This document shows positions 33,691 to 45,044 of a stretch of DNA of 64,000 nt, one piece after another. The notes under the pieces are model-generated. The model saw nothing but the letters and a program-made list of their open reading frames with translations. It ran no database searches and was not told the origin of the DNA. Location: assembly GCA_035578905.1 (NCBI GenBank), contig JAQJVL010000002.1, forward strand, positions 3,571,229 through 3,635,228, in the 5' to 3' direction. Origin of the DNA: Stictocephala bisonia. Its lineage: Eukaryota > Arthropoda > Insecta > Hemiptera > Membracidae. Position numbers and translations under genes: made by a program. Position 1 is the stretch's first letter. The number at the start of each line of letters is the position of its first letter.

Positions 33691-33977
33691 CACCGTTCCT
33701 TCTTCCTTCCTGTCACCATAATCTTGACTGTTAACTTCTATTACGGTTTAGTTAGGCTTATTGCATAACTATACTCAGTAACAGTATTCATCTCTATCTG
33801 CCCATGTACTACAATAAATGAGGTAAGAATCTTTCAGGTATTTTTTTAATATAAACAATTAACATAAAATGTTTTCTTTGTCTAAATAACAACACACATG
33901 GTATTGTAAAAACGATTGTTCTGTCAGATTAATACTACGATATATTTTAAATGAAATTATGGCAGTACTGTAAAACT

Positions 33978-34131
33978 ACCAGCGTAATAACTCAATGGTT
34001 AAAGAGCTCCACAGTGTGGAAGTCTTTGTCGAAGGATCGAATCCTCAACTGAGCTAATAATAAGAACTTCACTCAATGAATGAAGTTTACGCACAGCTCA
34101 AATGAACTGGTATATTGAATATTTATTAAAA

Positions 34132-34135
<4 letters not shown>
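33978..34135 (+). mobile_element. tRNA-derived SINE, family B-like
   Basis: The A-box region reads AACTCAATGGTTAAAGAGC and the B box GGATCGAATCC (34035-34045). The body start (AATGAATGAAGTTTACGCACAG, then AATGAACTGG) matches family B at 2697-2745. It ends TTATTAAAAAAAA and continues into (TA)n, which may be its expanded tail. Confidence 0.72.

Positions 34136-34170
<35 letters not shown>
34134..34170. repeat. (AT)n microsatellite
   Basis: An alternating AT run directly after the A-rich end of the SINE at 33978. Confidence 0.95.
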
Positions 34171-34172
<2 letters not shown>

Positions 34173-35360
34173 TGAACAAATATATTCAATTATATGTTTA
34201 ACTTTTATAAGAACTTCTCTACAGAAGAAAATGTTAACTGCAATGTTTAATCGATAAACATTTTTATATTTTTAAGAAAGCGTTTAATGAAAATTTAAGT
34301 TATTTTAACTGTAAATGTTATTATTTCTTATAGCACAGACTCGTATGTTATGAATTTTAATCTCCTCTGGAATACGAGAGACCGGAAATTGAAATTAAAC
34401 TAGCTGGAAAATTGTAGATTACTTGGATTACTTTTAAAGCAATATTCACTTCTGGACAATGTTGGTACTTCCTACATTGTGTCTTAAGATAGAGTGAAAA
34501 TAGATTTTGAACAATTTAATAGAGCAAAAATGTTTTATTTAAATGATGGTTTTGTAGCTGCTCCGATCAGGGCTTAATTTCTTAACTAGCTATTCCGTAT
34601 TGTTTATGGGGAGCTATAAATGTATTTTGTTTTGCTTTAAATACACAACAAAAAGCACAAACTACATTTCTTTTACTAATAATTATCACTTTTATATACG
34701 TTCTTTTGCTAGATCAATCTAAAAATAGCATGTAGTAGTGGTCAGTTATCTGAAATATTTTTAAAATAATAAAAAAATAATGTAATCATGAAATATTGGT
34801 ATATGATTTGAAGATCTAATTAAATAATACATATGGAAAATAAACAACTGTGATTTTTCCCATTATTATAAACTATTGTTGATAGCTAGAGAGATATAGA
34901 GTAGGCTTTTCATTTAAAATCAATTTATTCGTCTTTGCAGAACGTCATACTATCCTGGGATACACACAAACTATACAACGGATACATTACACTTTTTTTA
35001 GGTGTAAGAAATTACAAATTTATATTCTGTTATCTCATATCAGTTATCCCTATTAATTAAAAGGTTTTATTTTTTACTTAATATTTCTTTTTTCGGAATT
35101 TTTCTACGTAATATTATACAACAAATTAGAAATTAAATTAAAGCTATGGTATTTATGCACTTTCTAGACGCCTCGCCAATCTTAAATTTATTATCATCAT
35201 CAAGAATCAAGTCTATATTTTATGAGAATATACTTTTTATTCCAAGGAAACAGCCTACGTTTTAAGTTATGTTATAAAAATGTTTCAGTGATATTTCAGA
35301 CACATTTACCTCCATTGTATCTTCTTAAAAATAAAGGCTTTGATTACATGTTTTTCATAG
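34171..35360. other. AT-rich non-coding DNA
   Basis: Nothing recognised. Confidence 0.4.
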
Positions 35361-35835
35361 TCGGCACTAGTGTTGTAACTGTAGTGCTGTAACCCAGCTA
35401 CTTGGGGACAAAGTGTTTGGGAGTTTGTAGGCGATAGGTTCCATTCTCGGTCCTCTTAATACCGACATGGCATCTGCTCAATAATTGCCATCGACGTGGA
35501 CACTACTAGAGAAGTCTGGGGTGTCCATGTTGGATGGTAGTCAGGTTCAGATGTTTTGTAGGGAGATAACTGAGTGTCATACTTGTCAGTTAGCTGAAAA
35601 TCAGACCAACACTACGTGGTTCGGATTCCACATAAATATGTAGTTCCCATGGTTGCCCTGACTAATGGGGCTATTAATAAACAGCCCTTTCTGAGCTAAG
35701 TCGAACTCAGATAGTAACAATGACTACACTCGTTCATCTTGACTCATCACACTTATTCGAAATCCATATTCGCCCAAATCTTGACGATCGGCGCTTTAAG
35801 AATAAATAAATAAAAATAAATATGTAATGGCCATC
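35361..35835 (+). repeat. SINE-like family A, full length with tail
   Basis: The most complete copy: head GTCGGCACTAGTG, a short extra stretch, GTGCTGTAACCCAGCTACTT, GGGGACAAAGTGTTTGGGAG, GCGATAGGTTCCATTC (B-box-like), body, GACGATCGGCGCTTTAAG and then an A-rich tail of AATA units (35809-35835). Head boxes plus an A-rich tail are why I call the family a SINE. It has no coding frame. Confidence 0.85.
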
Positions 35836-36544
35836 TGTCTCTGGTAATAACTTTAAATAAGGATTTCTGATCAGCGCTCCTAGCGGTGAAACGGTTCAGT
35901 ATATAAAAAACATACAAAGAATAAAAATTCTTAAGATCAATAGGTAAACCTAAAAGTATTGTAAAAACTAGGGGTTACTATAATAAATTTCAAAGTTGGC
36001 CGTTATATTTCAAATTGGCAGTCATTTTTTTTTAAATTTTAACTATATATTTTTAAAATTTTCCCTCTTTAGAGTTTGTTGTCAGTTTTATAGTTTACAT
36101 AATCCCAATGGTGGCACAGTTAAAAAAAAACACCTTCTGTGTATGTATATACAGATTTATTTATTTATATGCAAAGTGTTATCAGGCAAAGAATGAAAAT
36201 TATAACCTCCTACTTACACACAGATCTGTTACACTTACATGTGGGCTTTATTCATAACCCAACGATCCATGTCTGAAGCACTTACACAGCAGTTGAGAAA
36301 TTGTGAAATATTGCAGCCACTGTGTAGAATATCAAGGGCTCCCATAACCTCAAACTCACTAGGTTAGAATAAATATATTTTGTACAACGCTTACAAATTA
36401 GCTTTTCACTTGGTTCGAAGTGGTTAGAGTTTTTTTGTATCGTTCGAGTTAATCTCATTGACCATGTAAATTAGTAGCTTAAAGAAGTAGGGATTGATTT
36501 CAATTAGTATTTAGTATGAGTTGAACGATATGTTTATCGTTTTT
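35836..36544. other. AT-rich non-coding DNA
   Basis: Nothing recognised; a 66-codon frame at 35996 has no motif. Confidence 0.4.
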
Positions 36545-36740
36545 ACACGGGTGGACTCTAACAGAGAAGTCTAAAGTGTCCATGTTGGATAGTAGTCAAG
36601 GTTCAGATGTTGTGAAGGTAAGATAACTGAGTGTCAGACTTGTCAGTTTGCTGAAAATCAGACCAAGACTACGTGGTTCGGATTCCAAGTAAAGCTGTAG
36701 GTCCCATGGTTGCCCTGACTATTGGGCTGTTAATAAACGT
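36545..36740 (+). repeat. SINE-like family A, middle fragment
   Basis: ACAGAGAAGTCTAAAGTGTC, GATAACTGAGTGTCAGACTT, ACTACGTGGTTCGGATTCC and AGCTGTAGGTCCCATGGTTG. Both ends are missing. Confidence 0.85.
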
Positions 36741-36832
36741 AATTCGTAAAAAAGATTTTTTGACATACGGAATATAAATTTTTTTGTAAAATTCGTCAAT
36801 CGTCTTGTTTACAATGGATATTCCATATGTAA

Positions 36833-37470
36833 GCACTAGTGGGGAATTGATGTAAGTTAATCCAGCTACTTGGGGACAAAGTGCCGTGGAGACTGTTGAA
36901 TAGTGACTGGCACGAATGAAGTCCGTTGAGATGATAGTTTTATGGTGCCAAAAATATTGTTTAGAAATAAGAAACTTAAGACATCGTTAAGACATGAATT
37001 AAATCAGCTAAAATAAATTAAAATGCAACTTTTGATATGGAATAGAATGCGCTAGCTTCATTTTAAACAGGGGTTTTCTTATTTTACAAATATTTTCTCA
37101 ACGGACTACATTCGTGCCTGTCACTACAGATTATAGGTTCTATGTTTGGTCATCTTAATGCTGGCATGGCGTTGGCTCAATGGTTCCCATCGGCGTGGTC
37201 AGTGCTATAGAAGTCTGTGGTGTCCATATTGGGTAGTGGTCAGGATCTGGATGTTGTATCGGGAAGATAAATGAGTAGTATTCTTATCAATTACCTTAAA
37301 ATCTTACCAATTCTACGTGGTTCGTGTTCCACATAAAGCTTTAGGTCCCTTAGTTGCCCTGGATAATGGGGCCCTTTCTAAGGAACAGTCGACCTTAGTT
37401 AGTAACTAGGACTAAACTCGTTTATCTACACTTATATTCACCCATATATCTACGATCGGAGTGTTAGTAA
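36833..37470 (+). repeat. SINE-like family A split by a MITE
   Basis: The head (AGCACTAGTGG, CCAGCTACTTGGGGACAAAG) lies at 36833-36902. The rest (ATTATAGGTTCTATG, GGCGTTGGCTCAATGG, to ATCTACGATCGGAG) resumes at 37125. The break is exactly the MITE at 36903-37124. Removing that insertion restores the usual spacing between head and B-box region, so the SINE is the older of the two. Confidence 0.88.
36903..37124. mobile_element. 222-bp MITE with 28-bp TIRs and TA duplication
   Basis: 36903-36930 is the reverse complement of 37097-37124 with two mismatches; both start GTGAC(A/T)GGCACGAATG. TA flanks both sides (36901-36902, 37125-37126), the duplication made by Tc1/mariner-type transposases. The interior is AT-rich without a frame, so it would depend on a transposase in trans. 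No second copy is in the window. Confidence 0.9.
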
Positions 37471-38109
37471 ACAATTATGAATGTTTTATCAGTTTTATGG
37501 TGTTTTGGAAACTAATTTGGGATGACTATATCCTAAGCCTTTTTAAATTCATTTGGTTTCAATTATTTCTTGAGTAGTATAACGTTCATTGTAAGCTATT
37601 TTAACATCCTAATAATGTTTCGTTTTTCATTTGGTATATTCCATTCTGTACTCATGGTACAACAAGTTGAAATTTTTATGTAAATAAGCACATCTGGGCA
37701 AAACAGTATGGTATCTGCCAAGCACAGGGCCCAGTTTCATAAATAGCAGATCAGAGTGATAAATCTAGCGAACGTCAATAGCAAAACCCCGCCGGGACTT
37801 GAAATTCACAAAGTCACACAATGTAGAGTAATAAATAATTCTTTATAGGTATTAAATATTCTTTGTATGTTATAAAATATTGGTGTTTTAAGAATAAATG
37901 AGATTGAATATTAAGAATATATTATTATAAATATATTTACATCACATTCAAAATAAAGAAAGTGTTAATATTTAATCTTACAGTAATATCAAGTTACTCA
38001 TTTGCTTCGATATTTTATAGGTAAATTAAGTAATTTTGTTGATGGAAATTGTAAACTTAACAACTTTTTGTAGCTTAAATTCATTAATCTATGGAGATTA
38101 TCACTAAAT
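37471..38109. other. AT-rich non-coding DNA
   Basis: GGGCCCAGTTTCATAAATAG at 37726 is less AT-rich but single-copy. Nothing recognised. Confidence 0.4.
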
Positions 38110-38278
38110 GTGCATAAAATATAATACTGGAGTAATAAATACAAGAACGATTGTACTAGTAGTACATAAAATATAATACTGGAGTATAAATACAAGAATG
38201 ATTGTACTAGTAGTACATAAAATATAATACTGGAGTATAAATACAAGAATGATTGTACTAGTAGTACATAAAATATCA
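38110..38278. repeat. ~52-bp tandem array, ~3.2 units
   Basis: CATAAAATATAATACTGGAG, TATAAATACAAGAATGATTG and TACTAGTAGTA repeat in order. Units two and three are nearly identical; the first has a one-base insertion (TAATAAAT). Confidence 0.95.
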
Positions 38279-38751
38279 GGAGGAAAATTAGAAATTATAT
38301 TTTGCCTAAAACATGCAAAAGGCTTAATTATCCTCACGTGTCGATAAGTGTGGTGAGAATTTAGACTAACAATAATCAAATGCGCATTAAATTAACTGTT
38401 TCAATTAACGTCATACATTAATTCTTCCTAACCCACTGTTACTTTATTTACACACTAATTAGTTACATATTTACCAATGTATGCTAATACAATAGATGAG
38501 GGATATTATAATTACCCAAAACTATGTAGTAAAACTTAATTTGGTATTTAATATATTTCACTTGTACTACATATTATAATTATTCCTAGAACTCCATAAC
38601 ATTGTTATATACTTATTCTATTAACGTATTTCCTATGACCGGTTTTCCTCTAATACAAAACTCATTGGTCAAAATCCGCATTTCTGCCCCAACTGTAACA
38701 TTTTCCACAACAACGTTAAATAATGAAGAGATATGTATTGTAGGTGTAACC
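38279..38751. other. AT-rich non-coding DNA
   Basis: Nothing recognised. Confidence 0.4.
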
Positions 38752-39122
38752 GTGATCAACTTGGGTAGCATCTGTGATCAACTTGGGTAGCATCCGTGAT
38801 TATCTTGGGTAGCAACCGTGATCAATTAGGTTAGCATGAGTCATCAACTTTGGTAGCAGCCGTGATCATCTAGGATAGCAGCCGTGATTAACTTGGGTAG
38901 CATCTGTGATCAGCTAGGGTAGCATGAGTGATCAACTTTGGTAGCAACCGTGATCATCCAGGATAGTAGCCGTGATTAACTTGGGTAGCAATCGTGATCG
39001 GCTTGGGTAGCAGCCATGATCATCTAGGGTAGCAGCCGTGATCAACTTGGGTAGCAATCGTGATCGGCTTGGGTAGCAGCCATGATCATCTAGGGTAGCA
39101 GCCGTGATCAACTTGGGTAGCA
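38752..39122. repeat. 22-bp tandem array, ~17 units, with 66-bp super-repeat
   Basis: The monomer is close to CCGTGATCAACTTGGGTAGC plus two bases. Toward the right end three monomer types (AATCGTGATCGGCTTGGG, CAGCCATGATCATCTAGG, CAGCCGTGATCAACTTGG) recur in fixed order as a 66-base unit, at least twice after 38990 and in weaker form before it. The 63-codon minus frame at 38932 follows from 66 being divisible by three. Confidence 0.95.
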
Positions 39123-39237
39123 AATGTTGAGTTACTTTAGGGTTAGGTTTGGATTACGTATCCCTTTAGTAAACAATAATGTGGAAAAATACAGTTGGGG
39201 GACATATAATGGATGTTGACCAACTCATTGTTTTCTC

Positions 39238-39416
39238 TCTCATTAGAAAGCAAAACTAAAGAAATATTTGCATATATCAAGGAAAATGAACCACAGCACA
39301 TCTTTTGTGTGGAAGAAAACTTGCACAAGGAACGGGAAGCTATTATGCTACAGAACATCCTTGTGGGGAAAATCTTTTCAACCCTCTATGCAGTCAGTTA
39401 TGAGAAAGGAATATAA
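39238..39416 (+). pseudogene. LINE endonuclease N-terminal scrap
   Basis: The plus-strand frame reads ESKTKEIFAYIKENEPQHIF, CVEENLHKEREAIML, ending at TAA 39414-39416. The pattern SKTKEI..YI.ENEP.hI.CV.E..L.K.E matches the start of the APE-type endonuclease of several arthropod LINEs, where the Glu after CV is the metal-binding residue. About 55 residues remain and nothing recognisable follows. The fit is from motif memory and could be coincidental. Confidence 0.45.
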
Positions 39417-39802
39417 TTTCCTTTCTCGCTATTCGGACTTCTCAACTGAAGTTGTATGGTATTAATATTGACAAAGGCATTTATAAGAGTTTATCTGCAA
39501 CTGTGTAGCATTTTTCATAAATAAATAACAATACACGAATTAAATAACTAAAACCCATTTGAAGCATGACTGGAGATGAATGTTAACTAAATTCCTCTAA
39601 TAAAACTAATAGTGAATTAATTACTAATGAGTTATCACGTTATAATGAGTGAAACAGATTATTGATATGCGCAATTGGTATAGTTGTGCAGGAAAAAATT
39701 TATCAATTAAATTTGTTATTATTGCTCAGTTTTGTTTATATTTATTTATATTACGAATTGATATAGTAATAATATCGAATAAAAAGTATTTATTGCTCTA
39801 GA
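39417..39802. other. AT-rich non-coding DNA
   Basis: Nothing recognised. Confidence 0.4.
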
Positions 39803-40139
39803 AGGATATTTTCCGTTAATTCACTTGATAAATATTATATTGCTCTAAATACTGTTCCCCAACAATATTTACGTCCACTGTGGTATTCCCTATCCGCTAA
39901 GAATCCGATATCGCTGGCCTTATCTTATCGCTTTCCAAGTACTTACACAAGAGAGCGCATTCGCCAGTGTCAATGATTGGATTTACCAGTTTGCGATCAA
40001 CTTTAATAGCCACCTAACCTGACCCAACCAAATCTAACCTAACCTAACCTGACCTAATCTAATCGTAATTGTGATAAAAATATTATTGGTAGTGAAGTAA
40101 CGGAAAACGTAGTGGTAGAGAATTAACGGAAAAGGTCCC
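39803..40139 (+). mobile_element. MITE family C, copy 2
   Basis: It begins AGGATATTTTCCGTTAATTC and ends GAATTAACGGAAAAGGTCCC. It holds GTCCACTGTGGTATTCCC, CTAAGAATCCGATATCGCTG, GCCTTATCTTATCGCTTTCC, TGATTGGATTTACCAG, and a run of CCTAACCTAACCTGACC. The complement of all these is in copy 1 (7173-7522). No coding capacity. Confidence 0.85.
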
Positions 40140-40555
40140 ACTAGGACAATACAATTATTGCATAGCATGCAACAATCAATTATTACAAGTGTTGTCACTG
40201 AGGCAAACCTGCTTGTTGTCAATGCTTTTTCTTTAATATCTTTATGACTATATTGTTTTTAAAACAAGCCAAGTTAATGTTCATACAATTCTACAAAGAA
40301 ATACCTGCTTTTAGAATAATGTAGAGAACTATCTCAAATGAAACAGTTTCCATAATATCAACCAAAAGATGTTTTATTATACTATACATGTTTATAATAC
40401 AGTATATTGGTTTTTATAAGTTTTATACTAACCCAAGAGTATAAACCTATAAACTCTACTAACTAAAAATCAAAACAGGTGCAACGTTCACATCTGTAAA
40501 AAGATACTATTATTGTGCTCCATGTTTGTTAACCATGATCTTATATATTACCTCC
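40140..40555. other. AT-rich non-coding DNA
   Basis: Nothing recognised. Confidence 0.4.
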
Positions 40556-41738
40556 ACGAGACTCCAGACAAGCCAGGCTGTGTATCGTGTGTAATGACAT
40601 GCCAGGTGATCTTCTCATATAGAAACACGTGCATACCTTATCGGCTGAGACTACCTCTGCAGTGTATCTAAACTACAAGACTGCAGCCAAGCTGGGCTGT
40701 TTATCGTGTGTAATGACATGCCAGACGAGCTTCTCATGTAGAAATACGTGCATACCTTATCGACTGAGACTACCTCTGCAGTGTATCTACACGACAAGAC
40801 TGCAGTCAAGTTAGGCTGTGTATCATGTGTAATGACATGCCAGGTGATCTTCTCATATAGAAACACGTGCATACCTTATCGGCTGAGACTACCTCTGCAG
40901 TGTATCTACATGACAAGACTGCAGTCAAGTTAGGCTGTGTATCGTGTGTAATGACATGCCAGGTGATCTTCTCATGTAGAAACACATGCATACCTTATCG
41001 GCTGAGACTACCTCTGCAGTGTATCTACACTACAAGACTGCAGCCAATCTGGGCTGTTTATCGTGTGTAATGACATGCCAGACGAGCTTCTCATGTAGAA
41101 ATACGTGCATACCTTATCGACTGAGACTACCTCTACAGTGTATCTACACGACAAGACTGCAGTAAAGTTAGGCTGTGTATCGTGTGTAATGACATGCCAG
41201 GTGATCTTCTCATGTAGAAACACGTGCATACCTTATCGGCTGAAACTACCTCTGCAGTGTATCTACATGACAAGACTGCAGCCAAGCTGGACTGTTTATC
41301 GTGTGTAATGACATGCCAGACGAGCTTCTCATGTAGAAATACGTGCATACCTTATCGACTGAGACTACCTCTGCAGTGTATCTACATGACAAGACTGCAG
41401 TCAAGTTAGGCTGTGTATCGTGTGTAATGACATGCCAGGTGATCTTCTCATGTAGAAACACATGCATACCTTATCGACTGAGACTACCTCTGCAGTGTAT
41501 CTACATGACAATACCGCAGCCAAGCTGGGCTGTTTATCGTATGTAATGACATGCCAGACGAGCTTCTCATGTAGAAATACGTGCATACCTTATCAATTGA
41601 GACTACCTCTGCAGTATCTACATGACAAGACTGCATCCAAGCTGGGCTGTTTATCGTATGTAATGACAATTGATGCGAGCTTCCCCTGTAGAAACACGCG
41701 CATACCTTATCGGCAGAGGCTACCCCTGCAGTGTATGT
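40556..41738. repeat. 119-bp satellite array, ~10 units, two alternating types
   Basis: The period is 119 bases: GTGCATACCTTATCGGCTGA, GACTACCTCTGCAGTGTATC, AAGACTGCAG, ATCGTGTGTAATGACATGCC, TTCTCATGTAGAAA. One type reads GGTGATCTTCTC with GTTAGGCTGTGTATC (b); the other reads GACGAGCTTCTC with GCTGGGCTGTTTATC (a). The order left to right is b a b b a b a b a a, i.e. largely a 238-base dimer. The last unit is diverged and a few bases shorter. Overlapping 60-73-codon frames on both strands are artefacts of the repeat. Confidence 0.97.
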
Positions 41739-42958
41739 AAAGTTTTTTAACGAATATATTTGTTTATTTTGTCAACTTTTAAAATTTACTTTAACTAATA
41801 GTAACTTACCTGCTAGATCCACTATATAATCTTATACCCAAAGGCACTCAAAATGAGCTAAGAAGCTTTTAATGCTGAAGTAGAGGCTTTTGGTAATCCA
41901 ATAAAACATAGTAACTTTTAGAAGTAAGTTTGTTCGTAGAGAGAGATTCCCCCTTGACTAAAAATTGAGTCAGACGAAACTGACAACTTGTCATTCAGCT
42001 TGTTCCTACAATTTCAAAGGGGCCTTGGTCCCTTATTTACAAGTACTTTAATGACACTGTAACTACAGCTATTTTGGTAAATTATTTTCCAAGTAGTATA
42101 TGAGATATACATTCTTTTAATACTTTAATGTTTACTTAACCAGATTTCTAGTACACATTAATTGTAGAGTTTTGCTAAATCAAACAAAAATTATTTGCCA
42201 GAAAGTTACTAATCAATTTTACTCATACGTGTAGAAACTATAGTCATTTTCCAGAGTTATTATTCACAAGAGCTAATTATGTTAACTAGCCAGAACTTAG
42301 GTGTTGATCATAATAAATACATATTACAGATATAGAGATAAAACCCTATTTAAAGCCCGTAACTGTTCCATTCTAACCTCAAGTTATCCCACTTTTCGTG
42401 GGGTGGAAAGTGGTCAAGTAGCCTATCATAGGTTTCACTATTCCAACCTGCAGAGCTTACTTGTCGGTGTACTTTTAGTCATATTGTACTCCGTACAGTA
42501 CATGTTGGAAATATTTTAAAATGGCTATATATTGTGAATTAATGTAACTTTATAGAAAAGGTTATGATTTTCTAAAAATTCAATACAAACAAATAAAGAA
42601 ACAAAGAGGCTATCAGTAGCCCCCCCATTGCGACCCCTCCACCATTGCTGTGCAACATATCTCCTCCGGATATAAGGCGCAAAGAGAGAGTTAAAGGATC
42701 CTATCTGGCACGAATCGTCCCACTTTGCAGGATATCCCACAAAGTGAAGGGTGACTTAACTTTCAAAAACAACCTCTTCGACTAGCTCCCCAGTTAATAT
42801 CAAGCTAGTAGGGAATGAACTATGTTCAGTCACTTTTGCACGGGTGTGGGAAGATGTATAAAATATACATTCTGGTTATGAAACCGGGTGCTTAAGCTTA
42901 ACATGTAAGAGAAAAATTGTCTTATAATGTCATCTAGTTATATTATTTATTCCTATTA
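41739..42958. other. AT-rich non-coding DNA with a GC-richer island
   Basis: 42610-42780 (CAGTAGCCCCCCCATTGCGA, CTCCTCCGGATATAAGGCGC) is markedly less AT-rich than its flanks. A 71-codon minus frame crosses it without any motif I recognise. It may be a transposon scrap. Confidence 0.35.
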
Positions 42959-42983
42959 CTGATACTCTTATTAATAAATTGTT

Positions 42984-44158
42984 GAGGGAGACAAAGGTAG
43001 TTTGACATTTGCCATCATTACGTGAAAATTATCAATCATGACGTTTCGATTTGGTAAAACCCAAACCTTTTTCAAGTGTTAAAAACTAAATTACATCTAC
43101 ACAAACATGTTATAAAACTACGTTCTTAAACTAATAAACTTATCTACTTTAATAATTATCTACATTTTTACCTAGATCCTAGAATGGGGTACAACAAAAT
43201 CAACTTATACTAAATATAAAATTTTAACAGGGTTAAATTAAGATAACCAATTAGGCGCTGTCAAGGTCACGATATCAACGAAAAAAATTTAAAACACAAT
43301 TAAAATTAATATTCAAATCAGACTGAAATAAGATTACATTAACTAATCATAAATATATGGTACCTGAAAAACACAATATGGTCCCCGTACCTGAGTCACC
43401 GCATTTTTGGCGATCTCGGAGCGTACGTCCCTAACCTCGTCAGTCTGGTTTGGTTGTTGTGAAGTGTAGTGTGTATGTTTGTCTAGTCCCCGTGTTTTAT
43501 CACCTTGGAGGGAACTTCGTAGACACTGCATTTGGATTGTATTATCCTCACTTCTTGCCTGGGACGTCTAGACGCCATCGTCACTGCGGGTCGTAAGACT
43601 TCATCATTTTTGTAATATTTGATTATTGTATTGTTTTATTCCTAATAATTGTTATCTTTTCAGGTTAAAATGTAATTGTAATAGTAAAATGTAATTTTAA
43701 TAGTAGTCTCAGTCCTTCCGAGTTATATATATCATTTTTGTGCATGTTGAATGTTATTTTAAATTAATAGTGTTTTTCAGGTACCATATAGTTATGATTA
43801 GTTAATGTAATCTTATTTCAGTCTGATTTGAATATTAATTTTAATTGTGGCTCAATATTTTTCATTGATATCGTGACCTTAACAGCGCCTAATTGGTTAT
43901 ATTATTTTTACCCCGTTAACATTTAATATTTAGTATAAGTTGATTTTGTTGTACCCCATTCTAGGATCTAGGTAAAAATGTAGATAATTATTAAAGTAGA
44001 TCATTTTATTAGTTTAAGACGTACTTTTATAACATGTTTGTGTAGATGTAATTTAGTTTTTAGCACTTGAAAAAGGTTTGGGTTTTACCAAATCGAAACG
44101 TCGTGATTGGTAATTTTCACGTAATGATGGCAAATGTCCAACTACCTTTGTCTCCCTC
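42984..44158. mobile_element. 1.2-kb element with ~390-bp inverted arms
   Basis: The arms are 42984-43374 and 43770-44158, strongly alike as reverse complements (GAGGGAGACAAAGGTAG at the tips, ACGTTTCGATTTGGTAAAAC within, GGTACCTGAAAAACAC at the inner ends). The 395-base spacer is richer in G and C in its left half, with a 62-codon minus frame of unknown kind at 43343-43531. Imperfect direct repeats flank it: CTGATACTCTTATTAATAAA at 42959 and CTGATACTCCATCATTAACA at 44161 (22-24 bases). This suggests insertion with a long target duplication, as an inverted-dimer retroelement (Penelope-like) or a Foldback transposon. Confidence 0.85.
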
Positions 44159-44259
44159 ATCTGATACTCCATCATTAACAAATTTCAAAAACAAAATAAA
44201 TTGTTATTGCACCTTTGAGAGATGCTAATAAATGATATGAACAAAAAATATAATCGTGG

Positions 44260-44332
44260 TTAATGTTAGTAAACCACGTTTACCATCCTCAGACCAAAGG
44301 GGCTCTAAAGGGAATCCCAGTTGAACGATGTT
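44260..44332 (+). repeat. Fragment related to foldback family D
   Basis: AAACCACGTTTACCATCCTC, AGACCAAAGG and AAAGGGAATCCC resemble the inner arm of family D (AACCACGCTCACCTTCCTCA, GACCAGAGG...GAATCCC). It is diverged and single-armed. Confidence 0.45.
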
Positions 44333-45044
44333 CTGAAGTCGGTCATTAATACCAGATATTATTCACTATTATGTTTATTTAAAATTAACGGAACGATAGT
44401 AAATCTTGAATACTAAGAAAGATAAATATCTTTCTATTATAAGTAAATACTTATAATCTATCAATATATAGCAGCAATCTGGAAGGTTGAAATATATATC
44501 AGCCTACCCCTCCCTTCCCTGCACATATGTCACCCCTAACTTATCCGCCAACTCCCGTAACTGTGTCACAACTGTTGTGAGGGAGATTAGTACAGTTGGC
44601 TTAGCTCTGAGAACAAGCTATTGTGATCGTCGTAGTCCTAAATATTAGTTTGGCTGTAGAACTTAAATATTGGTAAATACATAATACTTTCAAACTTAGA
44701 ATGTATTTTGCTTAGAAACTAATAAATAATAAAATATTAAATTACTAAATAAATATAAAAACTACACCATTAATTGTATTTGTATTCGAAAACTTGTGAT
44801 ATTGTTTCTTGTTTTATTTATATATTGATATTTATTAAAATAATATATACTATTTAATATAATAAATATGAAAATTATAAGTTTGATTTTTTATATTTAA
44901 ATATTTTATAAAGCTTTTTCACTCATAACTCGGGTCTTTTACGGAATGTCCCCACATTAGTTTAAGCAAGAGTCTAATGCTAATGCTAAAACGTCAAACG
45001 AAGTAGCAAGCTCACATATATCAGTAACACATCAACTATATCTA
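44333..45044. other. AT-rich non-coding DNA
   Basis: Nothing recognised. Confidence 0.4.

Noticed and set aside
37726..37800. Terminus of an element (GGGCCCAGTTTCATAAA)
   Set aside because: It recalls repeat ends seen elsewhere in animals but has no second copy, pairing end or duplication here.
40025..40070. Interstitial telomere block (CCTAA)n
   Set aside because: Short, impure and present at the same place in the MITE copies, so it belongs to the MITE.
40629..41740. Dozens of 60-92-codon frames on both strands
   Set aside because: Each is a staggered reading of the 119-bp satellite.
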